Assembly (NCBI GenBank): GCA_041394705.1
Contig: JAWKHS010000023.1
Coordinates: 1-64,000, forward strand
DNA length: 64,000 nt
Source: Vicinamibacterales bacterium
Lineage (GTDB): Bacteria; Acidobacteriota; Vicinamibacteria; Vicinamibacterales; UBA2999
Direction: 5' to 3'
The stretch's first letter is position 1; each line of letters begins with the position of its first letter. The notes under the pieces were generated by a model. The model had not been told where the DNA came from, did no database searches, and worked only from the letters and a program-made list of their open reading frames with translations. Below, one piece after another: positions 27,125 to 35,141 of the stretch. Position numbers and translations under genes: made by a program.

Positions 27125-28414
27125 TCAGCGCGTCGTCGGATCCACGCGGCGTCCGCCGATGTAGACGGCATTCAGCCGCCGCGTATTGGCGATGTCGTCG
27201 AGGGGATTGGCGTCGAGGACCAGGAGGTCCGCGGCGGCGCCGGGCGCGATCGTGCCGAGCCGGCCCTGCTCGTTCCAGCAGGCCGCCGCATTCCCCGTCG
27301 CAGCCACGAGCGCCTGCATCGGCGTGAGGCCCGACTGCACCATCAGCTCGAGTTCCAGGTGTTCGAAGAAGCCCTGGAAGCGGCCGGCCGGACCGGTGTC
27401 GGTGCCGAACGCCACGCGGATGCCCGCGTCGCTCACCCGTTTCAGGTTGGCTTTCGCCACCTCGAGTCCCGCCTTGTACTTCTGGCCCTGCGCCCACCCA
27501 GGACTCGCCCGGAACTTCGCCTGGCGGGCGGCGTCGGCCACCATCGCAGCGATGCCGGCGCCGTAGCCGCGGCGAAAGAAGGGGTCGTTGGCCCACGGGG
27601 GTGTGGATTCGTAGACGTACGTGGACACCTCGCGCATCAGCGTCGGGGAGTAGCACGCGTTGGTCTTCCGCATGGCGGCCAGGAAGGCGTCGTCCACCGG
27701 GAGGTCTCGCACGCTGTGCGCGATGAAGTGGGCGCCGGCCTCGGCGACCGCCTTTGCGTCCGCGAGATAGAAGATGTGCACCGCGAGCGGCAACTTGGCC
27801 GCAGTCGCTCGTTCGAGCGTGGCCCGCCACGCCGCCTCAGGCATCTTCTTCGTCGTGCCGAGGTTGTCGTCGATGCGGATCTTGACGAGGTCGGGCTTCT
27901 TCGCGATGACGGCGTCGGTCGCCGCGCGCGCCTCCTCCGCCGTGTCGGTGTAGACGATGGGGCCGGCGACGAAGACTCGTGATCGTCCCGGCGGCCCCGC
28001 CGATTGCTCCGCGCGCAGGGCGAACGCGTCGTCGCCGTCGTCGCCCAGCGAGAACACGGTCGTGACGCCATACGTGGCGTAGGCGCGCAGTTGCCGCACG
28101 AGGTTGTCGCGCGTGTAGAACTGCTGCCCGGTGCTGAAGCCGTCGACGGGCGACAGGTGCCCGTGCGCGTTCACGAGGCCCGGCATCAGCGTCTTGCCGG
28201 CCAGGTCCACGCGCGTGGCCCCATCCGGTACCCGGACGTCGGCCGCCGGGCCGGCGGCCGTGATGACGCCGTCGCGCACCACCACCGTGCCCCGTTCGAT
28301 GACGCGTCCGGTGCCGTCGATCACGCGACCGCCCACGAAGGCCGTGACCTGGGCCGACGCCGCGCTGGCAGCAAGGAGAAGGGCGGCGAGGGCGAGAGCG
28401 GTCTGGCGTCGCAT
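27125..28414 (-). CDS. Exported amidohydrolase (imidazolonepropionase-like)
   Basis: 429 residues with a Sec signal peptide (residues 1-22, cleavage after ASAASA). Metal ligands of the amidohydrolase superfamily are visible: HGH in NAHGHLSPV, a later His in LAVHIFYLADA, His in AHSVRDLP and Asp in FGTDTGP. The N-terminal composite beta-sandwich (FVGGRVIDGTGRV) and C-terminal DLLVLDANPLDDI are typical of the family of periplasmic imidazolonepropionase-like and prolidase-like hydrolases, which cleave cyclic amides or dipeptides. The substrate is unknown. The start is 20 bases from the stop of the broken photolyase, on the same strand. Confidence 0.88.
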   Translation of the reverse strand: MRRQTALALAALLLAASAASAQVTAFVGGRVIDGTGRVIERGTVVVRDGVITAAGPAADVRVPDGATRVDLAGKTLMPGLVNAHGHLSPVDGFSTGQQFYTRDNLVRQLRAYATYGVTTVFSLGDDGDDAFALRAEQSAGPPGRSRVFVAGPIVYTDTAEEARAATDAVIAKKPDLVKIRIDDNLGTTKKMPEAAWRATLERATAAKLPLAVHIFYLADAKAVAEAGAHFIAHSVRDLPVDDAFLAAMRKTNACYSPTLMREVSTYVYESTPPWANDPFFRRGYGAGIAAMVADAARQAKFRASPGWAQGQKYKAGLEVAKANLKRVSDAGIRVAFGTDTGPAGRFQGFFEHLELELMVQSGLTPMQALVAATGNAAACWNEQGRLGTIAPGAAADLLVLDANPLDDIANTRRLNAVYIGGRRVDPTTR

Positions 28415-28434
28415 GGCCGCGATTCTAGCAGCGC

Positions 28435-29927
28435 CTAGGACCCGAAGAGACCCGCCTGGGGGCCGTAGCGGTCCAGGTACCCGGCCAGGCGCACCTTGCG
28501 GCGGGTGTTGTCCGACGACATGTAGCGCACCGTGCCGAACACGGGACGCTCAGGCCCCCACGGCCGGTCGTAGCGGCCCAGCGTCCAGAAGATACCGCTG
28601 TAGGAGTTCGGATCGCGGCCGTCGAGGGCGTACCGGTCGTTGAACGCGATCATCGTCTCGAGGGCCTGCTCGGGCGTGGCCGACCACTCCAGGATCTTCT
28701 TGCCCCAGAGCATCCGGAGGTAATTGTGGATCCGGCCATCGCGACGGAGCTCCCGCTGGGCGGCATTCCAGATCTCGTCGTGCGTCTCCGCGGCGTCCAG
28801 GGTCGCGAGATCGTAGAGCGTCGGTCGTTCGTCGCCGGCGTGTCGGGCGAGGGTGGCGCGCGCCCATGCGGGGAGCGACGAGTAGCTCATGAAGCCGGGC
28901 AGGAAGACGCACGCGTTGGCGCCGAGCTCGCGCCACGTGATGAGCTGATCGAGGAAGGCCTCGGCCTCCGGCGACACGCCCCACCAGCCGGCTCGCGCGC
29001 CCCGGCCCCCGCGCGGCAGGTCGCCCAGCCAGCCCTCGCGCCGCATGACGGCGTCGAACACGTCGTGGGCCGACAGGTGGCCGAAGTGGAGATACGGCGA
29101 GAGACCGCTCGTCACGCCGGCATCGGGGTCGTTGCGCTGCTCGGGGTAGCGCGCCAGGGCGCGGCTCACGAAGTGCTCGAGCCGCCGCGCAGCCGCGGCG
29201 GCTCCGCCGGGCGTGTCGGCCACGGCGCCGACGGCCTGGTCGAGGGGCAGTCGCGCCACAGCCGCACCGATGTCGCCGCCAGTGTTCCAGGCCGGCCACC
29301 GATCGCGCACCGCCGGCGCGACCGCTGGAGCAGGGGAGGGCAGCCCCTCCGCGAACGGTTTCGCGGCCGGCCGGTCGGCGAGCGCGGCGGCGAGGGTGGC
29401 CTGCAGGTGGCGCCGGAAGGCATACGCCGTCGGGAAGGCCTGCGAGGCACGGCGGATGGCGACGAGGCCATGGCCGTCCACGGCTTCGACACGACACGAC
29501 AGCCGCGGCGCGACGCGCCTTCGATCATGCGCGCCTGGAAGAAGCCGGGGACATCGTCGGTCACGACGACCGCCGCGTCCCGGGCGAGCGTCTCCAGCAT
29601 GCCCCGCCCTGCGCCCGGCGTCGGTTCCACGTACGGGAGGTAGGTGACGCCCGGCAGGTCGAACGCCGCCGCGTTGTCGGCCATGCCCTCCATGACGAAC
29701 CGATGGAAGCGCGCCGAGGCCCAGGGGTAGTCCACCCGCAGCGGCTCGTAGACGAGCAGTCCGAGCCCGAGGGCGCGGGCATGGGCCACGGCGCGGTCGA
29801 GGCCGAAGCTCGACCGCGCGCGCCTGGCCCCGATCATCCAGTAGAGGACGTAGCGCCCGCCGCCGGCAGGGCGATCGACGAGCGCCCGGAGGCGGATATC
29901 CGGCACGGGCGTCACGGGCGCGACCAT
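28435..29927 (-). pseudogene. Class II CPD photolyase, disrupted by a 5-bp frameshift
   Basis: The N-terminal part reads from ATG 29927 (a TTG at 29975 is an alternative) through YVLYWMIGARRARSS to EGASRRGC. The rest continues in another frame from VDGHGLVAI through the class II signature region WNAAQREL, GKKILEWSATPEQAL and ALDGRDPNSYSGIFW to the stop at 28435. The break falls at three tandem copies of TGTCG (29501-29487). Removing one copy restores the line GCRVEAVDGHGLV and a 495-residue protein, the right length for a class II photolyase that repairs UV-induced pyrimidine dimers using FAD and light. It may be a true inactivation, a phase-variable state or a sequencing error. Confidence 0.85.
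29487..29501. repeat. CGACA x3 pentanucleotide repeat inside the photolyase gene
   Basis: Three perfect copies of CGACA (TGTCG on the coding strand) lie at the exact point where the photolyase changes frame. Two copies would keep the gene open; three shift it. Confidence 0.95.
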
Positions 29928-30031
29928 CCGGCGTGCCGTCGCGACGCTAGGCGCGAGGTGATGGGCATGCGACAATCGCTAGGACGCCCGGCGCGCCCGC
30001 GTCGTCCCCGACTCAAGGAGTGCGATCCCCA

Positions 30032-30457
30032 ATGATGGTGCAACGCTATCCCGAACCGTTCATCGCGCCCATGCGCGAGGAGTTGACCGCCCTGGGCTTC
30101 GAGGAGCTCCGGACGCCGGACGCGGTGGATCAGGCCCTGGCCCGACCTGGCACGACGCTCCTCGTGGTGAACTCGGTCTGCGGCTGCGCCGCCGGCAAGG
30201 CCCGGCCCGGGATCGCGATGGCGCTCAGGAACGCCACGCGGCCGGCCCACCTCGGGACGGTGTTCGCGGGCGCCGACATCGAATCCACCGAGCAGGCGCG
30301 TGCCCGCATGGCGCCCTACCCGCCGTCGTCGCCCTCGATCGCGCTCTTCAAGGACGGCGCGCTCGCGTTCATGCTCGAGCGGCGGGACATCGAAGGGCGC
30401 CCGGCCGAGCGGATCGCCGAGGCCCTGGCGGCGGCGTTCGACCAGCACTGCCAGTAA
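30032..30457 (+). CDS. Bacilliredoxin (BrxA/BrxB family)
   Basis: 141 residues. The family motif CGC is in VVNSVCGCAAGKARPG, followed by the thioredoxin-fold strands and the SIALFKDG segment near the cis-Pro region. Bacilliredoxins remove bacillithiol or related low-molecular-weight thiols from oxidised proteins. AAGGAG (30015-30020) precedes the ATG at 30032; a GTG at 30020 overlaps that site and was not chosen. It diverges from the photolyase gene, so both are linked to damage repair. Confidence 0.9.
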   Translation: MMVQRYPEPFIAPMREELTALGFEELRTPDAVDQALARPGTTLLVVNSVCGCAAGKARPGIAMALRNATRPAHLGTVFAGADIESTEQARARMAPYPPSSPSIALFKDGALAFMLERRDIEGRPAERIAEALAAAFDQHCQ

Positions 30458-30472
30458 CAGGCGCACGGGGCC

Positions 30473-30494
30473 GGGCCACGCGTGTCCGTGGCCC
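30473..30494 (+). terminator. GC-rich hairpin after the bacilliredoxin gene
   Basis: GGGCCACG, loop CGTGTC, CGTGGCCC: an 8-bp perfect stem 16 bases after the stop, without a T run. It may end transcription in this high-GC genome. The rest of the gap up to 30682 shows no gene. Confidence 0.4.
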
Positions 30495-30682
30495 TCGACC
30501 GTCGCGCGGCGCATCGCGCCGGCTCGCGCCCTCCCCTTTCGTTCACCCGCCGCGCGCGCCACGGGGCTGTCGCCGCCCCTTGCACGCCTCCATGGGGCCG
30601 TGGCGGGGGCGCCGCGGCCTCGTCCTCGGCGGCGTACTAGCGCCTCGCTCGCGAATTGCCGCGGTGCCGCCGGGCTGCACGG

Positions 30683-30711
30683 TTGCCGCATGCGAACGAG
30701 TCGCTTATTGT
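30683..30711 (+). promoter_or_regulatory. Sigma-70-type promoter of the formyl-CoA operon
   Basis: TTGCCG (30683-30688), 17-base spacer, TATTGT (30706-30711). Each hexamer matches consensus at four of six positions. Start near 30718, followed by AGGAGG close before the ATG at 30735. Confidence 0.5.
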
Positions 30712-30734
30712 ATGCCTGCACCGCAGGAGGCTCC

Positions 30735-32483
30735 ATGGCAGACGCAGTCGCAAAGGCCGGCCCGACGACGGCCGATGACACGCTCAAGGAGAAGAGCCGG
30801 GACGCCAGCGTGATCTCGGGCGGCCATCTCGTGGCCAAGGCCCTCAAGGCGGAGGGCGTCGACACCATCTTCACCCTCTGCGGCGGGCACATCATCGACA
30901 TCTACGACGGATGTCTGGACGAGGGCATCCGGATCGTCGACGTGCGGCACGAGCAGACGGCCGCGCACGCCGCCGACGGCTACGCGCGGCAGACCGGCAA
31001 GCTCGGCTGTGTCGTGACCACGGCCGGTCCTGGCTGCACCAACGCCGTCACCGGCATCGCCACCGCGTTCCGCTCGGAAAGCCCGGTGCTGCACATCGGC
31101 GGCCAGAGCGCCCTCACGCAGTGGAAGATGGGCGGCCTGCAGGACCTGCCGCACACCGACATGATGCGGCCCATCACGAAGTTCGCCTCCACGGTCACCT
31201 CCACCGAGCGCGTGGCCGACATGGTGGCGATGGCCGCGCGCGAGTGCTTCAACGGCGCCTACGGCCCGTCGTACCTGGAGATCCCGCGGGACGTGCTCGA
31301 CCGGGAGATCGACGTGACGCGCGCGGTGCTGCCGGCCGCCGGCCGCTACCGCGCCTCCACGAAGTCCATCGGCGATCCGGCCGACATCGAGCGGCTCGCC
31401 GACATCCTCGTCAACGCCGAGCGTCCGGCCATCCTGTTCGGGCAGCAGGTGTGGATGTGCCGCGGCCACGAGGACGCCGTCGCGCTCCTCCGCGGCCTGG
31501 ACATTCCCGGCTACTTCAACGGCGCCGGCCGGGGCCTGCTCCCGCCGGGCGATCCGCACCACTTCGATCGGACGCGCTCGCTGGCCTTCTCGAAGGCCGA
31601 CGTCGTCGTGATCGTCGGGACGCCGTTCGACTTCCGGATGGGCTACGGCAAGCGCATCAAGGTGCCGTGCCTGGTCCAGATCGATCTCGGCTACAACATC
31701 GTCGGCAAGAACCGCGACATCGATCTCGGCATCGCGGGCGATCCCGGCGCGGTCTGCCGGGCCGTGCTCCAGGCGGCGAGCGGCCGCCTGAAGAACGACA
31801 AGCGGCAGTCCCGGCGCGCCTGGATGAAGGAGCTCACGGAGGCCGAGGACGCGGCCCTGGCGAAGCTGATGCCGACGTTCCTGTCGGACCAGACGCCCAT
31901 CCACCCGTATCGCGTCGCGTACGAAATCAACGAGTTCCTCACCGACGACACGATCTACATCGGCGACGGCGGCGACGTGGTCACGATCTCGGCGCAGGCC
32001 GTGCGTCCGCGCGGGCCCGGCAACTGGATGGACCCGGGTGCGCTGGGCTCGCTCGGCGTCGGCACCGGCTTCGCGATGGCCGCCAAGCTGGCGCACCCCT
32101 CGAAGGAAGTGCTCTGCTACTACGGCGACGGCGCCTTCGGCATGACGGCGTTCGACATGGAGACGGCCGATCGGTTCGGCGCGCCCTACATCGCCGTCAT
32201 CGGGAACAACTCGGCGATGAACCAGATCCGCTACGGCCAGCTGGCCAAATACGGCCCGCAGCGCGGCGACGTGGGCAACAAGCTGGGCGACATGAAGTTC
32301 TCCGTCTTCCCCCAGATGTGGGGAGGGTGGGGCGTGGAGGTGCACGAGCCGGCGGCCATCGCGCCCGCGCTCCGGGAAGCCCGGGAACGCGTGGCGAAGA
32401 CCGGGCGGTCGGCCGTGGTGAATATCTGGGTGGACCCGAACGAGTACGCGCCGGGCACCAAGAACCAGACGATGTACAAGTAG
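30735..32483 (+). CDS. ThDP-dependent enzyme, oxalyl-CoA decarboxylase / 2-hydroxyacyl-CoA lyase / acetolactate synthase superfamily
   Basis: 582 residues. The catalytic Glu is in VRHEQTAAHAADGYAR, the FAD/ADP-binding central domain runs about 215-360, and the ThDP-Mg motif is GDGAFGMTAFDMETADRFGAP...GNN. The gene starts an operon with a formyl-CoA:oxalate CoA-transferase 16 bases downstream, which points to oxalyl-CoA decarboxylase. However, the segment equivalent to the Tyr-Glu pair of Oxalobacter Oxc (QQGDYEEMDQ) reads GGLQDLPHTDMM here and lacks it, being closer to acetolactate-synthase and 2-hydroxyacyl-CoA lyase sequences. So either a divergent Oxc or a lyase that releases formyl-CoA from a 2-hydroxyacyl-CoA is possible. 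AGGAGG precedes the ATG. Confidence 0.75.
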   Translation: MADAVAKAGPTTADDTLKEKSRDASVISGGHLVAKALKAEGVDTIFTLCGGHIIDIYDGCLDEGIRIVDVRHEQTAAHAADGYARQTGKLGCVVTTAGPGCTNAVTGIATAFRSESPVLHIGGQSALTQWKMGGLQDLPHTDMMRPITKFASTVTSTERVADMVAMAARECFNGAYGPSYLEIPRDVLDREIDVTRAVLPAAGRYRASTKSIGDPADIERLADILVNAERPAILFGQQVWMCRGHEDAVALLRGLDIPGYFNGAGRGLLPPGDPHHFDRTRSLAFSKADVVVIVGTPFDFRMGYGKRIKVPCLVQIDLGYNIVGKNRDIDLGIAGDPGAVCRAVLQAASGRLKNDKRQSRRAWMKELTEAEDAALAKLMPTFLSDQTPIHPYRVAYEINEFLTDDTIYIGDGGDVVTISAQAVRPRGPGNWMDPGALGSLGVGTGFAMAAKLAHPSKEVLCYYGDGAFGMTAFDMETADRFGAPYIAVIGNNSAMNQIRYGQLAKYGPQRGDVGNKLGDMKFSVFPQMWGGWGVEVHEPAAIAPALREARERVAKTGRSAVVNIWVDPNEYAPGTKNQTMYK

Positions 32484-32499
32484 GGGACACCGAGCAGCC

Positions 32500-34101
32500 A
32501 TGACGAAGCGCACGCCCACCCGCCGGAGGACGGCCGCGAAGGCCCGGACGACCGCGAAGGCCACCAGGTCCGCGAAAGCCGCGAAGAGCGCGAAGGCCGC
32601 CAAGGCCGCGAAGACCGCGGCGAAAGGCGCCGCGCGCGCCAGGACCGCCAAGAAGGCCGGCACGAAGGCCAGGCGCCCGGCCGCGGGTCGCACGGCGAAG
32701 GGCGCGAAGCCGGCTGCGGCGAAGGCGCGTAGCTCTGCGGCCAGGAAGGCCGCCCCGACGAGAAGGACCGCGCCGGCCAGGACGCGCCGGGCCACCGCGG
32801 CGCCGCGCGCGGCCGTCGCGCCGTCGTCGCTGCCGTGGGGGCAGGCCGGCAAGGCGCTCGAGGGCGTCCGCATCCTGGACTTCACCCACGTCCAGTCGGG
32901 TCCGACCTGCACCCAGCTCCTGGGCTACATGGGCGCCGACTGCATCAAGGTGGAGCGGCCGGGCATCGGGGACATCACGCGGTCGCAGCTCCGCGACGTG
33001 AAGGGCGCCGACTCGCTCTACTTCACGATGCTGAACGGCAACAAGCGCTCCGTCACCATCGACTCCAAGCACCCGAAGGGCAAGGAGATCCTCGAACGCC
33101 TCGTGAAGGCCTGCGACGTGCTCGTCGAGAACTTCGCGCCGGGCACGCTCGATCGCATGGGCCTCACGTGGGAACGGGTGCACCAGCTCAATCCCCGCAT
33201 GATCCTCGCCTCGATCAAGGGATTCGGCCCCGGGCCGTACGAGGAGTGCAAGGTCTACGAGAACATCGCGCAGTGCGCGGGCGGGGCGGCGTCGACGACC
33301 GGCTTCCGCGAGGGGCCGCCCGTCGTCACCGGCGCGCAGATCGGCGACTCCGGCACGGGGCTGCACCTGGCCCTGGGCATCGTGACGGCGCTGTTCCAGC
33401 GCACCCGCACCGGACGCGGCCAGCGCGTGCAGTGCGCGATGCAGGACGGCGTGCTGAACCTGACGCGGGTGAAGCTCCGCGACCAGCAGCGCCTGGCGCA
33501 CGGTCCGCTCGAGGAGTACAGCCAGTTCGGCGAAGGCGTCCCCTTCGGCGACGCCGTGCCTCGCGCCGGCAACGACTCAGGGGGCGGGCAGCCCGGCTGG
33601 ATCTTGAAGTGCAAGGGCTGGGAAACGGACCCGAACGCCTACATCTACTTCATCACCCAGGCGCCGGTGTGGGGCCCGATCTGCGACCTCATCGGCCGGC
33701 CCGAGTGGAAGACCGACCCGGACTACGCGACGCCGCCGGCGCGCCTGCCGCGGCTGAAGCAGATCTTCGCGACCATCGAGGCCTGGACGTCCACGAAGTC
33801 GAAGTTCGAGGTGATGGACCTCTGCAACGAGCACGACATTCCGGTGGGCCCCATCCTGTCGATGCGGGAGATCGCCGAGGAACCCTCGCTGCGCGCGACC
33901 GGCACGGTGGTCGAAGTGCCGCATCCCGTCCGGGGGACGTATCTGACCGTCGGCAACCCCGTCAAGCTCTCGGATTCGCCCTGCGAGGTGCAACGTGCCC
34001 CGCTGCTCGGCGAGCACACCGAGGAGATCCTCACGTCCGTCCTCGGCTACGGGCCGTCCGACGTCGCCGAGATCCTGGCCTCGGGCGCCACCAGCGCCTG
34101 A
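32500..34101 (+). CDS. frc: Formyl-CoA:oxalate CoA-transferase with histone-H1-like N-terminal tail
   Basis: 533 residues. From residue 119 it is a class III CoA-transferase very like Oxalobacter Frc: DFTHVQSGPTCTQLLG, DSLYFTMLNGNKRS, the catalytic Asp at residue 283 in IGDSGTGLHL (matching Asp169), RDQQRL, and the flexible glycine loop GGGQPGW with KCKGWETD. It moves CoA from formyl-CoA to oxalate or a similar acid, releasing formate. Residues 1-114 are extra: nearly all Ala, Lys, Arg and Thr with AKAAK repeats, like histone H1 tails. No start codon fits near residue 115, so the tail seems to be translated. It may bind nucleic acid or polyanions, which is unexpected on a metabolic enzyme. 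Confidence 0.9.
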   Translation: MTKRTPTRRRTAAKARTTAKATRSAKAAKSAKAAKAAKTAAKGAARARTAKKAGTKARRPAAGRTAKGAKPAAAKARSSAARKAAPTRRTAPARTRRATAAPRAAVAPSSLPWGQAGKALEGVRILDFTHVQSGPTCTQLLGYMGADCIKVERPGIGDITRSQLRDVKGADSLYFTMLNGNKRSVTIDSKHPKGKEILERLVKACDVLVENFAPGTLDRMGLTWERVHQLNPRMILASIKGFGPGPYEECKVYENIAQCAGGAASTTGFREGPPVVTGAQIGDSGTGLHLALGIVTALFQRTRTGRGQRVQCAMQDGVLNLTRVKLRDQQRLAHGPLEEYSQFGEGVPFGDAVPRAGNDSGGGQPGWILKCKGWETDPNAYIYFITQAPVWGPICDLIGRPEWKTDPDYATPPARLPRLKQIFATIEAWTSTKSKFEVMDLCNEHDIPVGPILSMREIAEEPSLRATGTVVEVPHPVRGTYLTVGNPVKLSDSPCEVQRAPLLGEHTEEILTSVLGYGPSDVAEILASGATSA

Positions 34102-34179
34102 GCGCCCGCGCACGCGCGCCACGGCGGAGGAGCGCGGGATCGCGCGCCGCCGCACGGCGGGCGTCTGGAGCAGCCGTCC

Positions 34180-35109
34180 ATGCGAATCGTCGTTCACGGT
34201 CAGCAGGCCTTCGGAAAAGCCGTGCTGGAAGCCCTTCTCGCGCGAGGCGACGAGGTCGTCGCGGTCTACGTCGCCCCTGAGAAGCCGGGGCAGAAGGCCG
34301 ATCCCCTCAAGGAAGCGGCCGTCGCCGCCGGCCTGCCCGTCCACCAGCCGACGTCGTACCGGAAGCCCGAGGTCTGGGACCAGTTCCGTGCGCTGAAGCC
34401 GGACCTCCAGGTGATGGCCTTCGTCACGCTGTTCGTGCCGGAGGAGTTCCTGAACATCCCGACGCACGGGTCGATCCAGTACCACCCGTCGCTGCTCCCG
34501 CTGTATCGCGGCGCCTCGGCCATCAACTGGCCGATCATCCTCGGGGCGAGGGAGACGGGCCTCAGCATCTTCTGGCCCGACAACGGCCTCGATACCGGGG
34601 ACATCCTGCTCCAGAAGACCACGCCCCTTTCCGACACCGACACGCTCGGCAGCGTCTACTTCGACCGCCTGTTCCCGATGGGCGTCGCCGCGATGCTCGA
34701 AGCGGTGGACCTCGTGAAGGCGGGTACCGCGCCACGCGTCAAGCAGGACGAGTCCCTGGCGACCTATGAGGGCAAATGCACGGCCGACACCGCCCGGATC
34801 GATTGGGGGCGGTCGTGGCGGCAGCTCGACCCCCTCATCCGCGGGTGCAACCCGTCCCCAGGGGCATGGACGACGCTGGCGGGCCAGCGCCTCCAGATCT
34901 TCGAGGCGACGCCGCTTCCGGCGAAGGACCCGAAGGGGATCGGCGGGGCGCTCGGCGAGGTCGTCGCGGTCGGGGACGACGGGTTCACCGTCGTCTGTGC
35001 CGACGGGCGTTTCCTGGTCCGGCGGGTCAAGCCCGCCGACGGCGGCAAGGTGACCGCGGCGGAGTTCGCGACGGCGGCCGGATTGGCCGTCGGCACGCGG
35101 CTGGGCTGA
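34180..35109 (+). CDS. Formyltransferase, ALDH1L hydrolase-domain type (10-formyl-THF deformylase-like)
   Basis: 309 residues of the formyltransferase fold. It matches the N-terminal hydrolase domain of animal 10-formyltetrahydrofolate dehydrogenase more than bacterial Fmt: MRIVVHGQQAFGKAV, the HGSIQYHPSLLPLYRGASAINW segment with catalytic His, GLSIFWPDNGLDTGDILLQK with catalytic Asp, and TYEGKCTADTARIDW at the start of the C-terminal domain. No aldehyde dehydrogenase is fused. It lies between frc and fhs, so it should handle 10-formyl-THF or pass a formyl group between formyl-CoA/formate and THF. Fmt acting on Met-tRNA is less likely given the match and context. ATG 34180 is 78 bases after frc. 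Confidence 0.8.
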   Translation: MRIVVHGQQAFGKAVLEALLARGDEVVAVYVAPEKPGQKADPLKEAAVAAGLPVHQPTSYRKPEVWDQFRALKPDLQVMAFVTLFVPEEFLNIPTHGSIQYHPSLLPLYRGASAINWPIILGARETGLSIFWPDNGLDTGDILLQKTTPLSDTDTLGSVYFDRLFPMGVAAMLEAVDLVKAGTAPRVKQDESLATYEGKCTADTARIDWGRSWRQLDPLIRGCNPSPGAWTTLAGQRLQIFEATPLPAKDPKGIGGALGEVVAVGDDGFTVVCADGRFLVRRVKPADGGKVTAAEFATAAGLAVGTRLG

Positions 35110-35141
35110 CGCCCCCCGGCGCTTCCACGAGAGGACGTTCG

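Noticed and set aside
29975..29975. TTG at 29975 as start of the photolyase
   Set aside because: It is possible but adds 16 residues without family resemblance and has no ribosome site; ATG 29927 is simpler.
32500..32840. Repeat-rich DNA coding the Frc tail considered as a non-coding satellite
   Set aside because: The frame stays open in phase with the downstream enzyme, repeats are codon-phased and degenerate at third positions, so it is coding.
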